In this document: positions 54,150-64,000 of the stretch, one piece after another
Layout: every line of letters starts with the position of its first letter
Numbering within the stretch: position 1 is the first letter of the stretch
Assembly: GCA_002786025.1 (NCBI GenBank)
Contig: NHNW01000032.1
Span: 372,001 to 436,000 of the forward strand
Length of the DNA stretch: 64,000 nucleotides
DNA from: Zasmidium citrigriseum
Taxonomy: Eukaryota; Ascomycota; Dothideomycetes; Mycosphaerellales; Mycosphaerellaceae
Reading direction: 5' to 3'
Notes under the pieces: model-generated
The model's input: the letters and a program-made list of their open reading frames with translations, nothing else
Databases searched by the model: none
Told to the model about the DNA's origin: nothing
Made by a program: the position numbers and the translations under genes

Positions 54150-54463
54150 CGTGGCTTTGAGTTGTGTCGGCGTCTGTATTGACAGACGGTATGCACAACT
54201 TGCTGTTGAAGTAGAGAAAAGTAAAGCAAGTACAGACAAACATCTGCTTTCCAAAGGCATGAGCAACAAACGAGACATTATTCTGGAAAGGCAGAATGAG
54301 AAAGACATAATTGCTTGCGGCGATTGCATTGACAGGCAAGACAGTACATGCACACCGTTCTTGCCCGCTTTGTCCAACCTGCACTTCTATGCCACCCGAG
54401 ATCCAAGCAGCGATCGTATTCCAGCCCCAGCAAGCAAGACCAGAGCCATTCGACGTCCAATCT
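54150..54463. other. Intergenic between family members C and D
   Basis: A 314-bp gap with no visible feature. Confidence 0.4.
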
Positions 54464-55150
54464 CTACAGCAACTCCTGCGGCAGCGGAACCTCAAACTTC
54501 TTCCAAACCCGAAACGCCTTCCCCTGCCAATCCTTCACGACCGTATCGTTATGCGTATTCTTCTGCGACCTGTCCCGAAACACCCACACAGCCCCATCAA
54601 TCGAGTCCTCCATTCCCAGCTCATCAACAACCAGACTCCAACCGTTGATCGTGCTCCGGTCACACCCGCGCCAACCTCCGATTTGTGCGTTCGTGGAAAT
54701 CATGCCTAGCATGTCTTTGGCGGCTTGATAGGTTGTTTGGGCGTTGCTGACGAGTGATTTGAGCTTGTCGATATCAATGAACGAACTATCCACATTCTCG
54801 AAATGGCGCATCATCTGCCGTGCGTCGTATAGGTACTTGTACCAGTTCTGAGAGTACGGGCAGTATTCGCCTTGGTCTTCATTGGGGATCGTTTCCATTT
54901 GTGGAGGCGTGTTGAACAGGACAGGGTCCGTGACCGTTCGAGGCACGGAGCTGATGTGTTGGAAGAGCGCTGCGCAGTAGAGTCTTTGCGTGGGGTATGC
55001 GAGATTCAGGTCGCGGCGGGTTTGGAGCGGGAGTTGAGCGTATTGGCGTGCGAGGGTCTGCCAGCCGATTTCGAGGTCTTGGACTTTTTTGCTGATGCTT
55101 GGGCCTTCGGTGGCCCATTGGCGGACCATGTCTTGTCTGGATTGGCTCAT
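54464..55150 (-). CDS. Member D of the six-gene family
   Basis: Single-exon gene of 228 residues, MSQSRQDMVRQW start. Module 1: DLEIGWQTLARQYAQLPLQ, RRDLNLAYPTQRLYCAALFQHI. Module 2: GEYCPYSQNWYKYLYDARQM with HFENVDSSFIDI following, very close to member E. Module 3 is altered (STINGWSLVVDELGMEDSIDGA): the Cys is replaced by Val. The C-terminus ends with a DWQGKAF...VPLPQELL segment, like the PLPSQL end of member E. No recognised domain. Confidence 0.75.
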   Translation of the reverse strand: MSQSRQDMVRQWATEGPSISKKVQDLEIGWQTLARQYAQLPLQTRRDLNLAYPTQRLYCAALFQHISSVPRTVTDPVLFNTPPQMETIPNEDQGEYCPYSQNWYKYLYDARQMMRHFENVDSSFIDIDKLKSLVSNAQTTYQAAKDMLGMISTNAQIGGWRGCDRSTINGWSLVVDELGMEDSIDGAVWVFRDRSQKNTHNDTVVKDWQGKAFRVWKKFEVPLPQELL

Positions 55151-55626
55151 GTTAGGATCGCTTCAGCACAATCAAGGACAGTTAACGAGGGTAAAAGGGT
55201 CGGGTTACTTGCAGGCGGAAACGAGGGAGTAGTTGTAAGTAGGTTGAGCTCAGCCGCTTTGTCGAAGTTGATGAAATTGATCGTTGTCTGTGCAAGACAG
55301 AATCAAGCTGAGAAGGCGCTAGAAATCCCCGCACGCACGTGGCTGTTGCTTGGCAATCACAGGCTAAAACTTAATTTTCAAACGTCGATGAATGGCTTCT
55401 ATGACAATGAGGACGTTTGTGCGCTCTTATTTAAGCGTGGAATAGTGTCGCAACTACTAAAGCAATCAAAGGAAAGGCCAAGCTATGGTTTGAACTGGTT
55501 CATTATTGACAGGATCAAGCGCCTCGTCGAGCTTCGCCGTGCGGAAATGGCTGGTTACGCTACAGCCTTCTCTTCTTAACCACGCATGAAGCCATAGCGT
55601 TAACAAGTCGACGAGCAAGATCCGCA
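55151..55626. other. Intergenic between family members D and E
   Basis: A 476-bp gap with no visible feature. Confidence 0.4.
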
Positions 55627-56370
55627 TCAAGCCATCCTGCTAGTCTGCTCAAGCTGGGACGGCAGCGGGACCCCCCATGGGATGTAGTAGCGTATGGCAG
55701 CACCAGAACTTGACACTGGAACTGTCTGATCTTGCGGGATCCCAGGCGGCGGCCCTGGGATGGGATGTAGTCGGTGTGATAGATTCTTCTGGCACGTAGA
55801 TATCGCACTCTCCAGCGACTCGCCATCTGCAACGCTGTGACAAACCATGTCCCAAAGATGCATCTTCGCGGCACTTGGCTCAGGAGGTGGCGGGGCGTAT
55901 GGGCCGAAGGGGTCGCGGATGATGTTCAACACCTCGGCAGCCTTATCGTAGGCAATCTTTGCTCGAGTCACGAGATCTTGAAGTTTCGAGATGTCGATGA
56001 AGGTGGAGTCGACGTTTTCGAACTCTCTCATCATCTCCCTCGCATCCAGGAGGAACTTGTACCAGAGGCCAGATCTGGGACATGCTTCGCCAAAGCCGAT
56101 GTCTACGGTCTCTTGTACCGACTTGTTGTGGTAGACGGCTTTGTTGGTAATCGTGTTGGGGAAGGAGTGGATGTGTTGAAACAAGGCTGCGCAGTAGAAG
56201 CGCTCTTTTGGATAATCCAGGGCGAGGTCTCGTCGTAGTGCGCGAGGAAGCCGTGCATATTGATCTGCAAGACCTTTCCAGCCCATCTCCAGTCGCTGGA
56301 CTTCGGGCAGCAGAGTGTGAGTTACTTGTGCGTAACGCTGCATCATGTCGTGTCTTGTCTGGCTCTGCAT
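55627..56370 (-). CDS. Member E of the six-gene family
   Basis: Single-exon gene of 247 residues, start MQSQTRHDMMQRY (the in-frame ATG at 56445 adds an unconserved leader). Module 1: RLEMGWKGLADQYARLPRAL, RRDLALDY, ERFYCAALFQHI. Module 2: GEACPRSGLWYKFLLDAREM then EFENVDSTFIDISKL. Linker: ARAKIAYDKAAEVLNII-like helix. Module 3: LWDMVCHSVADGESLESAI. The C-terminal 50 residues are Pro-rich (PIPGPPPGIPQ). Closest relative in the window is member D. No recognised domain. Confidence 0.75.
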   Translation of the reverse strand: MQSQTRHDMMQRYAQVTHTLLPEVQRLEMGWKGLADQYARLPRALRRDLALDYPKERFYCAALFQHIHSFPNTITNKAVYHNKSVQETVDIGFGEACPRSGLWYKFLLDAREMMREFENVDSTFIDISKLQDLVTRAKIAYDKAAEVLNIIRDPFGPYAPPPPEPSAAKMHLWDMVCHSVADGESLESAISTCQKNLSHRLHPIPGPPPGIPQDQTVPVSSSGAAIRYYIPWGVPLPSQLEQTSRMA

Positions 56371-57095
56371 CGTTGGCGAGAACGCTGATCTGCTTGATTG
56401 GCACGATGAGGATCGTGTCTTTGCTCCTTGCTGAGAGCAGATCACTCAAGCTTTATGATTGCAAAGTTAGGCGCTCATTAGAAACATAATTTCTGCAGAA
56501 ACTTTCCAGGAAGGACCAGTCGGCTCTACTCATTCGGTCTATTCAACGAGTCTCTCGAACTGCATCGGGGCAGAATCGTTCATCTTTTGGACGCCTGCCT
56601 GTCTGACTTCAACAATGCATCTTTCACCTGTCTACGATCTTCCGCGGAAGGGGACATACTTCTAGAGAATGTGTAAAGCACAAAGCCCAGAACGACAGAG
56701 CGAGACACAAGCCTAGCATGCCACAATCGAGTGAGGCAATTGTAGCGAAGTTCAAATAGACATGAACCGCACGGTATCGTCTGGAAGTGGGACTCGTACT
56801 GGCCCGTAGCGAGCTCGCACGTATACGCCCTATTAAATATTGTATACGCCCTGGTGACGGAAGGCTTGGCGTTCATGTGAAAGTCATTAAGCTTTCGGGA
56901 TGGCCCGCTGCGCGAGTGAGCAGCCGCTTCCTGCCCGTCTACAACTCTCCGCTCATCGACCTCCAACTTGCGACACCAAGAGCAGACCTTCGGAGAGCTT
57001 ATTGCCTCGGATTGCCGCGCCACCCAAGCCGTCGACGCCGCCGGTCATCACACCAACAGCGCATTCCAATCTTTCTCCACTACCAACAGTTCAAG
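56371..57095. other. Intergenic between divergent genes
   Basis: A 725-bp region upstream of both member E and the plus-strand gene at 57096. No element stands out. Confidence 0.4.
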
Positions 57096-57768
57096 ATGGG
57101 CCGCGAGAAAAGAGCGCCGTTCCTCATCACCGTCCCCAAGAATGAGCCAGGTAAGTCCTCACGTCGCGCATCGAGAATCGCGCTAACCTCTGCCAGTCGA
57201 CGCACGCAACGCCGCCTGGACTGCTCCCGCCTTCAACGAGAACGCGTACCGGAAGGAGCGCGAGGAGAAGCTCGACCGCGAGGGCTCTCCAGGCGATTAC
57301 TATCCCTACATCATCGACGGCAAGCTCGCCTCTGCCGAGGATGCCGAGGTGGACGAGGAAGTGAACTACTCGAAGGTCATTGCGCCTCTCCCTGCGATCC
57401 ACTACAAGCCTACCATGGGCGACGATGCCAAGTGCGCCCAGTGCGGGCGCGGTTGGCGGGAGTTGGTCTATACGTATGGCGACGACGAGCAGAAGGCCCT
57501 CCTCGGCACCCGCATGCAGGAGGTCGTGGACGAGATCGCGGAGAGCGTGATGGCGGAGCATATGTGTCGCCAGCGCAAGGAGATGGTGAAGGAGGCGAAG
57601 GTCAAGGAGCGGGAGGATAGGCGTGAGGCCAAGCGCGCTGCAGCTGAGCAGAAAGCGCAAGCTACCGCTGACCAGCCAAAGCGTCGCTCCGGCCGGCTCA
57701 GCAAGAACACGACCCTGGAGCAATTGGACGAGGCTGAACCCATGGAGGTCGATGAAGACCAGGAATGA
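57096..57768 (+). CDS. Uncharacterised protein (about 208 aa), acidic N-half, basic coiled C-half
   Basis: Two exons, 57096-57150 and 57197-57768, with a 46-nt intron (GTAAGT...GCTAAC...CCAG). The N-terminus (MGREKRAPFLITVPKNEP) is followed by a region with a single CAQCGRGW cysteine pair, too few for a zinc finger. The C-terminal third is a long charged helix (QRKEMVKEAKVKEREDRREA), probable coiled coil, with an acidic end. Composition and splice signals are good, but no family comes to mind. It splits the six-gene family on the map, so either it inserted or member F was moved. A further intron lies just after the stop. Confidence 0.7.
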
Positions 57769-58300
57769 TTGGTGAGTGAGACATTCTGCTAACGAATCTT
57801 CATCGATACTGACCGAGACTTCCAATAGCTCGAGACGAAACCAAGACTATGCAGCAGGGTAGTAAGACCGTGGAGAGTATCGTCTTACTGGGAGGGCGTG
57901 GAGGTGGCGCCGTCTGCGACTTGGGCCCAGAATGTCTCAGATCGTGCTGCGAGAACATAAAATGACATTCAAACGCATCCTTTCCCATTTCTCTACCTGT
58001 TCTGCAAAGCCTTTCTTTGTTTACATCCGCATGGTCGATGATATAGTCCCATTCTTTGTTCTCACAATACCGTCTCTACAGGGCACGCAGTCACAATGGC
58101 ATTTTTGGCGACCACAACACTCGACACTCGACGTCTCAACACACAACGCATTATATACGCATCACCCGAAAATATGATATATATCTGCAGTGCTGGGAGC
58201 CGTTCTGGCTTCTGCTTCATCAGAACCAAAGCAACTTTCGGAAGCACCACAAAGTACAAGCTCCGATACACGAACAAGATCTAGTCCGACCACCAACGCC
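57769..58300. other. Intergenic with a likely 3' UTR intron
   Basis: 57772-57828 has GTGAGT, a CTGAC-like branch point and AATAG, three bases after the stop codon of the gene at 57096. This suggests a spliced 3' UTR. Promoter of member F follows. Confidence 0.4.
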
Positions 58301-59203
58301 ATGAAGATCTCCTCGATCTTCAAAATCAATCGCTCGAGCGCGAGCACCACCTCAGATCCAGCGTCAACACCGACCTACCCGACCACCGGCGTGCCAGCCC
58401 ACACGCACTTCGACGCTGGTGTAGCCAGCCTGCTGGCTGGGCAAAGACGCAGGTTAGATCATGTCCAGTCCGAGTACGTAACCCTCCAACAACGTTACTC
58501 CCAGCTGCCCATCCACATCCGTCGTGACCTCCACACCGCAGCAAATGAGGAGCTGCTCTATGCTGCAGCGATCCTTGAGCCAGGCCCCCTCGGCAACAAG
58601 GGCAAGAAGACGGAGCACGGCCAAGATGAAGCAATTCCGCACGCCCCGTACTGGTATCACACCATCGGCCAACTTCAGCACGACTTCGGGCTACAGAACC
58701 TGCATGCTTTCGATCCTGACTATATCACGGATCTTGTCAATCGCGTTGATGCAGAAGTTGCTCGATGCACCAAAGTCTCAAGAATGGTGGACCACATCGT
58801 TGCCTCTGCCTCTCCAACGCCCTCTGCACCCCTCTGCATCATCCTGCGTGAGTGGAACATGTGCTGCATGAGCATCGCTAACGGCATGGACATCTCGACC
58901 GCAGTGAAAGAGACGGTTGAAGAGTCCCAACACTACAGCGACTTGAGACCAGTGCTCGATGAGTTCTCGGCCAAAGAGTACTTCACGCTCGATGTCACTG
59001 ATGCTGCCTGGCCATCTGCGCGCCCGTCGAGCGAGCCACGTTCGAAGCCAGCTCCGCGATTTGAGAAGTACGTGGCTCCAGCGCCTCTGCCTCCGCTTCC
59101 ACAAGTCTTCGTTACTCCGTCCAATGGCTCCCAGGCCGTACTCGTGTGCAAGCCAATCCGACCGCCGCAGTACCCGATCCAGGTATTGCGAAGAAAGCAG
59201 TAG
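58301..59203 (+). CDS. Member F of the six-gene family, divergent copy
   Basis: Single-exon gene of 300 residues from ATG 58301, on the opposite strand to members A-E. Module 1: RRRLDHVQSEYVTLQQRYSQ, then LP-IHI-RRDL and ELLYAAAILE. Module 2: PHAPYWYHTIGQLQHDF (the CP Cys is replaced). Linker: VDAEVARCTKVSRMVDHIVA. Module 3: LREWNMCCMSIANGMDISTA. The N-terminal 40 residues are Ser/Thr/Pro-rich; the C-terminus (PAPLPPLPQVFV) is Pro-rich. Most diverged of the six. No recognised domain. Confidence 0.75.
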   Translation: MKISSIFKINRSSASTTSDPASTPTYPTTGVPAHTHFDAGVASLLAGQRRRLDHVQSEYVTLQQRYSQLPIHIRRDLHTAANEELLYAAAILEPGPLGNKGKKTEHGQDEAIPHAPYWYHTIGQLQHDFGLQNLHAFDPDYITDLVNRVDAEVARCTKVSRMVDHIVASASPTPSAPLCIILREWNMCCMSIANGMDISTAVKETVEESQHYSDLRPVLDEFSAKEYFTLDVTDAAWPSARPSSEPRSKPAPRFEKYVAPAPLPPLPQVFVTPSNGSQAVLVCKPIRPPQYPIQVLRRKQ

Positions 59204-59592
59204 ACACTGCCAAGAGAGAGACCTATGACTTCGCCCAACGACCACAGCTCAACAACTACAGATCCCACAGCTCAACAACTACAGATCATCAACTGCCGCC
59301 TAACGACTACCGCTCAACAACCCCAGCCTGACACTACAACTACACATCAAAGATGCAACTTGAATTATTGGAGGAGTTTTGCCGCGTTTAACGTTGATCA
59401 AGTAATGAACACACTCACTTTGCTTTGGAGGAACTCTGTTGCGTTCTGTACCATAGATACATCTCGAAACACAGTCTTTTACACAGCTCGACCACATTTC
59501 AAAATTTTCGTACCATTCTTGCTAACGACTATGACGGGAGAATCTTCACTTCTTCTTCAAGAGAGGTCGTCTTGCTGTTCACCAGCCAAGTT
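59204..59592. other. Intergenic gap between convergent genes
   Basis: 3' flanks of member F and the S58 aminopeptidase gene. It has a stretch near 59240-59330 of repeated short TCAACAACTACAGATC-type sequence (two copies about 30 bp apart). Confidence 0.4.
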
Positions 59593-60735
59593 TTACATAC
59601 GTTTTTCCACAATCTGCTTGACTTGATGCAGTGGCAAAGCTTCGACCTTGCGACCTTCCTGCCCAACCATCGTCTCAGCCATGCAAAGGGCATTGTAGAT
59701 CGACTCCTCGGTCACATCAGACGCAGCTTCAAAGAGCCCATCGAGCGAGAAATCGCTCAAGATCTGTGGCTTCAGTACCCGGAGCTGAAGTCCTGAATCT
59801 TTGGTCCGCAGAGGAATCTCATTGCCAGTTGAGAATGCCAGAAAGATATCTCCAGAGGAATTGAAGCCATGGCCACCAACCCTCGCCAATCCAACCGTTG
59901 CTCGTTTGGCAATGCGCTGAAGTTGTGTCGGATTGAGAGGTGCGTCTGTTGCAAGAATGATGACGATGCTGCCGTCCTTCCTCGCCTTGTCATGCTCCAA
60001 CGCTTCGGCTTCAGCATTCATCAGGAACTTCCCAACTGGAACGCCGCCGATTCGCAAATGCTTCTTCCTGCCGTAGTTCGCTTGGACCAAAGCAGCGATC
60101 GTATGCATCTTCGGCTTGCCATCAACGTCAACACTCTCAACAAGACGACTGCTACTCCCAGTCCCACCCTTGAAATGATGACACATCATGCCGGTTCCAC
60201 CACCAACATTTCCCTCTTTCACTCGCTCCGACGAGACCTTCTCCAGCCCGCGAACAACATCCTCCGGCTTGATCGGAAACTTTGTAACATCATTCAACCA
60301 CCCATCATACGTCTCCCCAACCACAGGCAGAATATCAAAGAAACTGTTCTTCGCCTTCTCCCCTTGCGATTTGATCATGAACTCCTGGCAGCCCTGGTAC
60401 GCGGCCCCGACAGAGAAGGATCCGGTGATACATATCGGCGAGTGCAATAATCCAGATTCGTTGATCCAGTGGCTACCCGTCAATTCACCGCAGCCATTGA
60501 AGCTGAAGACGCTGGCGTAGCAGGCTTTGGAGTACCAGTCGTCTCTGGGAGTGATGCAGGTGATACCTGTGTTGATGGATTTGTCGTCGCTGTGGAACTC
60601 TTGCGTGGAGACTTTGACGCCGGGGACGTCGGTGAGGGAGTTTAGAGGGCCGGGTTTGAAGGATCCGAGGTCGAGATTTGGGAGGAGCTCGCGGATTCGC
60701 ATGCGGCGTTGGCTGGGTTCTGTGGTGGAGGTCAT
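59593..60735 (-). CDS. DmpA-type aminopeptidase (peptidase family S58, P1-like)
   Basis: Single-exon gene of 380 residues. The family (D-aminopeptidase DmpA and relatives) is made as a precursor that cuts itself to expose an N-terminal nucleophile Ser or Thr, then removes N-terminal residues including D-amino acids or beta-amino acids. Support: GPLNSLTDVPGVKVS near the N-terminus, GNVGGGTGMMCHHFKGGTGSSSR at about residues 176-197 with the cleavage and nucleophile segment in the GTGSSS part, RIGGVPVGKFL, and ATDAPLNPTQLQRIAKRA. Length is typical of the precursor. No signal peptide, so likely cytosolic. Substrate cannot be read from sequence. Confidence 0.9.
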   Translation of the reverse strand: MTSTTEPSQRRMRIRELLPNLDLGSFKPGPLNSLTDVPGVKVSTQEFHSDDKSINTGITCITPRDDWYSKACYASVFSFNGCGELTGSHWINESGLLHSPICITGSFSVGAAYQGCQEFMIKSQGEKAKNSFFDILPVVGETYDGWLNDVTKFPIKPEDVVRGLEKVSSERVKEGNVGGGTGMMCHHFKGGTGSSSRLVESVDVDGKPKMHTIAALVQANYGRKKHLRIGGVPVGKFLMNAEAEALEHDKARKDGSIVIILATDAPLNPTQLQRIAKRATVGLARVGGHGFNSSGDIFLAFSTGNEIPLRTKDSGLQLRVLKPQILSDFSLDGLFEAASDVTEESIYNALCMAETMVGQEGRKVEALPLHQVKQIVEKRM

Positions 60736-62043
60736 ATTCGTTTTAGACTACGATATTTCGATGTCGTAGATGCTGCTGCGAATAAAATCCTTCAGAAACG
60801 GTTGCAACATTCTTGAGAGCTTGCCGCCGGAGCGATGCTCTTTTATAGACAGCTGTGCGAGCGAATGCGAATTCCGGTGTCGCAATACGGAACTCGGCGT
60901 CACATGTACCGTTGTCTTTCACACCATACCCGAACAAGCAACATGAACATCCAATCAGACAGCTACTTTACTGCAGGGCATGAGACTCAGGCTGCGCATG
61001 ACTCACTGCTGGAAGAGCTCTCGCAGATATGCAAGCACTCCAGCATTGAAGACTTCCTTGCACTACTCGCGCTGGGGATCATCGGAGGCTTTAGACTGCA
61101 TCAGCGGCGAGAGCTTCGTCCACGCAACCCAGCTCGAATCCTATTCCGCCAGTCGTCGTTTTCGTGTGCCTGGGAACGGGTTTCTTGAGCGGCATATCTC
61201 TTCGGGAAAGTAATGGTCTTCCCCTTCTGCAGAGTTGATATTTCCTCGTACCGAATGGCTACTCTCGTTTGGAGGCTTCCAGTTGTCATATTGGTCGGCG
61301 TTGGGGCGGAGTTCGACTTCCTTTTACATTGGTCCACGGCCAGGAATTTGACGCATCCTACGAGGTCGTCTTCTGCATGCACCTTCCAAGAACTTGGACG
61401 TAGTATTCAGACCGTTATTGAGGTGGTTGTAGCATTTCAACATGGTTGGTCAAGACCGGAGACCACATCGCATTGTTCGAATAAAGAAACAGAAGACGAA
61501 TGGCCAGTCCGGAGAGACCAGGTCTTGGTGAGGACAAAGCCGCGACGTCGTCTTAGCGTAGAGATTTTCATTCAGTGTCTTGTTCGTCGTCATCTTGCCA
61601 TCGCCGTCTTTTCCTGCTGGCCAGAAACAGCGAGCGGCTTTGGCTCTTGAGGAGGGTATGCCGATACTGCGTCTCAAACCCGGGAGTGGCCAAGCAAACG
61701 GGAAGGTCGCCGTTGAAATGCTAAGAGGACCCTTCTGGTCGGACTCTGTGGTATGCACCACATATACTGAACCAGAGAATCGGAAAGGGCTGTTGAAGTC
61801 GAACGCTCGCTTGAACTCGTGGCAGGAGCGGGGTCTGAGTGAATGTTGAGGCGCATGGGCCATCCCGAACTCCCGCCCACTTTGAGATTATACGCAACCT
61901 CTCCTCCGCCTATACAACCACCACCAGCATACGAGTACACCTGCCTCGGACCCGCCTCTTCGAATCCTCACAAGATCCTCCATCACACATACGAACGCAC
62001 TCGTTCTCCGTTGCTCTCATCATCCGACACCATCGCATCCACC
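60736..62043. other. About 1.3 kb without a convincing gene
   Basis: A small ATG frame at 60943-61188 (MNIQSDSYFTAGHETQ, about 81 residues, acidic then hydrophobic) is the best candidate but has no known domain. The other frames overlap. Promoters of the aminopeptidase and the BTB-like gene lie at either end. Confidence 0.4.
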
Positions 62044-63480
62044 ATGTCGACAGCACAGTCGATGGCCACCTCGCTGAGATTCGCTCATGGTGACTTGCTC
62101 GTCAAGCTCAGCAAGGACACCAAACTCGACATCCTCGTCAGCAGCGACGTCGTGAGAAAGAGCTGCCCGGCCCTCGAACCTCGCCTTCGCCAACTGTCGG
62201 GTTTTGACAAGTCGGTGGAGATCAAGATGCCAGGATTCCCTCATCCGCGTCGCATCTACAAGCTGGAACTGAAGTACGCCGACCGCACCCTCATACTAGA
62301 AGGAGAGAAGTTTGATGGCTTGTTCATGGATATGATCTACCTCCCGTTTGATCAGTCAAAGCTGTTCCCCGCGCAAGACTGGCCGGAGCACTTCTGGAAG
62401 GTGGATCAGGGATACCAGTCGTGCGACAGAGGCGCTGCGTGCCAGTACCTCGTCATCTTCAAGATCTTGCATGGACTCGACTTCGAGTTTGAGGACCTGG
62501 AACCTTGGGCTGGTCACTCCCATTTCGACCGGTATCTTGACCTCGTCAGTGAAATGTGTGCGAGGGCTGAGTATCTTGGCTGTCTCCCACAAGTCGCAGA
62601 GGCGGTATCGAAGAAGCTGCACTGGAAGAAGAAGTTCTGGGAGTTGGTGGCAAAGGAACCACAGAGGCTGCTCCCACTCGCTGTCAAGCTGCGATGGAAG
62701 CAATTGTACGTCGACGCCATGCGCCACCTCTTTGCCGGCATCTTCGAAGGTAACACCCCGCAGAATCACCAATTTCTGGCAAAATACCTTGACATGAGCA
62801 TCATCGACATAGACAACATGGCAAGGAAGTTGCTGGTGGAGCAGGCGAATAAGATCAACGACCTGCGGACGAGCTTCCTGATGACCGAGTTACAAACCTT
62901 CGTCAACTTCACTCCGCCTGGTGGTCGAGAAGAGATTCACACGCAGAATCAGCGCAGCGCTGTCCAAGCCGAAGCCTACGCTCGTCAAGAGTGGGGCGAA
63001 TACCTCCGCCGTCACCGATTCGGCACGCTCCCATACCAAGCAGCCCATAAGCGCACCAACGGAGTCACTGCTGGGCCGCTCTCAAAGATCATCAGCGATG
63101 TCCAGAAGCATGCTCACTCTCGCGATCCGCCCTCACTCTTCGGACCAAACGCAGCAGGCCATATCGCTGATCGATACGGCTTGGATCAGAAGTCCGCTCA
63201 GCGCATCCACTACTATCTGGTCCAGCTAGTCAAGAGCGCTGATCAGTCGATCAAGTTTCATCTCGGCATCAAGACAGAGACTAGAGCTGGCAAGACTACG
63301 ACGTACCGTTGGGCTCGTTCGGACGGTGGCAATGCGTACTTTACGTATCTACCGATGGATGAGAGCAAAGTGCCATGGGATGAAGAGTTGGAATGGGACA
63401 GTCGTTCGGAACCTGCTGCGAATTTCGACACGACGGCAGCAACGGATGCGCAGCTACAAGCCGTCGGGATCGTGCCCTAA
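62044..63480 (+). CDS. BTB/POZ-like fungal protein
   Basis: Single-exon gene of 478 residues. The N-terminal 100 residues match the fungal BTB-like layout: RFAHGDLLVKLSKDTKLDIL, LVSSDVVRKSCPALEPRL (beta strands and helix of the POZ fold) then a FDGLFMDMIYLPFD-like segment. BTB proteins dimerise and may recruit cullin-3 ligases. The middle has helical repeats (LDLVSEMCARAEYLGCLPQV); the C-terminal 150 residues contain a basic EWGEYLRRHRFG stretch and an RWARSDGGNAYFTYLPM block. I chose ATG 62044 because an earlier in-frame ATG (61843) adds 67 low-complexity residues. Function beyond BTB unknown. Confidence 0.75.
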   Translation: MSTAQSMATSLRFAHGDLLVKLSKDTKLDILVSSDVVRKSCPALEPRLRQLSGFDKSVEIKMPGFPHPRRIYKLELKYADRTLILEGEKFDGLFMDMIYLPFDQSKLFPAQDWPEHFWKVDQGYQSCDRGAACQYLVIFKILHGLDFEFEDLEPWAGHSHFDRYLDLVSEMCARAEYLGCLPQVAEAVSKKLHWKKKFWELVAKEPQRLLPLAVKLRWKQLYVDAMRHLFAGIFEGNTPQNHQFLAKYLDMSIIDIDNMARKLLVEQANKINDLRTSFLMTELQTFVNFTPPGGREEIHTQNQRSAVQAEAYARQEWGEYLRRHRFGTLPYQAAHKRTNGVTAGPLSKIISDVQKHAHSRDPPSLFGPNAAGHIADRYGLDQKSAQRIHYYLVQLVKSADQSIKFHLGIKTETRAGKTTTYRWARSDGGNAYFTYLPMDESKVPWDEELEWDSRSEPAANFDTTAATDAQLQAVGIVP

Positions 63481-64000
63481 GATGAAACATCATGGTGGCA
63501 AAGCCTGTACGGGAAGTGAGGGAGGTACCCTGGTTTGGGAAGAGCCATAAGGCACACATTGCGTTCCAGAACTTGCAAGAATGCAGTCAGAAAAAGACAC
63601 GCTCGTAAGGGTGGGAAGAAGGTCTGACCTTTCAGGTCGCGAGTGTAACATGGATACCCCGGGAGACACGATCGTGCTTTCAAAATGGGATCCATATCGT
63701 CTCTCAACGGTTGTGCGTACCAAAGCAGTCCCTGATGGACTACCTTCACGTCCCATACAGTAGGATGATGAGTTCAAACCGGGGAGGAATCGGAATTGTA
63801 ATGTCTTAGGCTACTCTGTTTATGTCGTTTGACTTTTTGCTGGAGTGAACAAACATTTTTAGTGAACAAAGGAGACAGTATAACAAGTCCTGAACTACAG
63901 GCTTTTGAACATTTGAGATCCTGCACTATGCATTTCCTTCTTTAGATTCTGTACTGATATGGTAACTAAGCTAACAGCATGTGAAGCTCCTGTAAGTGAA
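63481..64000. other. Right edge, no gene seen
   Basis: 3' flank of the BTB-like gene to the window end. AT-richer over the last 250 bp. Nothing else. Confidence 0.5.

Noticed and set aside
1..64000. Biosynthetic gene cluster
   Set aside because: No polyketide synthase, NRPS, terpene synthase or similar core enzyme is present, though transporter, C6 factor and oxidases occur.

Overview
The window is nuclear DNA from a filamentous ascomycete (Pezizomycotina; Dothideomycetes is a guess from gene content, not a demonstrated placement). The evidence is many short GT-AG introns (about 47 to 76 nt) with CTRAC-like branch points, a HET-domain gene, a Zn2Cys6 regulator, DHA2 and DAL5-type transporters, a fungal F-box protein, heme-thiolate peroxygenases and RPB1-like coding style. 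Gene models below were spliced by eye; exon edges come from reading-frame continuity plus GT/AG signals. No tRNA, rRNA, CRISPR array or intact transposon was recognised.

Layout. 0-0.4 kb: 5' end of an amino-acid permease. 0.4-3.9 kb: no convincing gene. 3.9-6.2 kb: HET-domain protein. 6.7-11.2 kb: divergent DHA2 drug-efflux transporter and Zn2Cys6 factor. 12.4 kb: small orphan protein. 13.6-17.4 kb: divergent DAL5-family permease and TauD-type dioxygenase, probably a sulfonate uptake and desulfonation pair, with a CGG-N7-CCG palindrome between them. 17.5-21.3 kb: M3 metallopeptidase with an apparent 1-nt frameshift, and an F-box protein. 21.7-23.9 kb: secreted SGNH esterase and a first RING protein. 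24.7-33.4 kb: two secreted heme-thiolate peroxygenases flanking about 6 kb with no convincing gene. 34.2-37.5 kb: divergent ferric reductase and CTR copper transporter sharing a promoter with three copies of a 13-bp element.

38.7-47.8 kb is a run of four further RING-finger genes on the plus strand, interrupted by a small cysteine-rich secreted protein whose first splice donor looks damaged. All five RING proteins of the window carry the same EQL-x4-C-x-IC junction at the start of a C-terminal RING. The last one is the most unusual gene here: the region before its RING is a series of YSPTSPx heptads like the RNA polymerase II RPB1 tail. Upstream, the same frame is open for a further 624 nt except for three TAG codons.

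49.9-59.2 kb holds six paralogues of a family I cannot name (five head-to-tail on the minus strand, one beyond an unrelated gene on the plus strand). They share an N-terminal module around LP-x3-RRD and ERFYCAALL, a CP-x4-WY segment, and a W-x2-(M/L)C-x4-(D/N)G segment; the longest carries a J-domain-like HPD tail. The window ends with a DmpA/S58 aminopeptidase and a protein with a BTB/POZ-like N-terminus. The strongest candidates for something undescribed are the RING protein with CTD-like heptads and the six-gene family.
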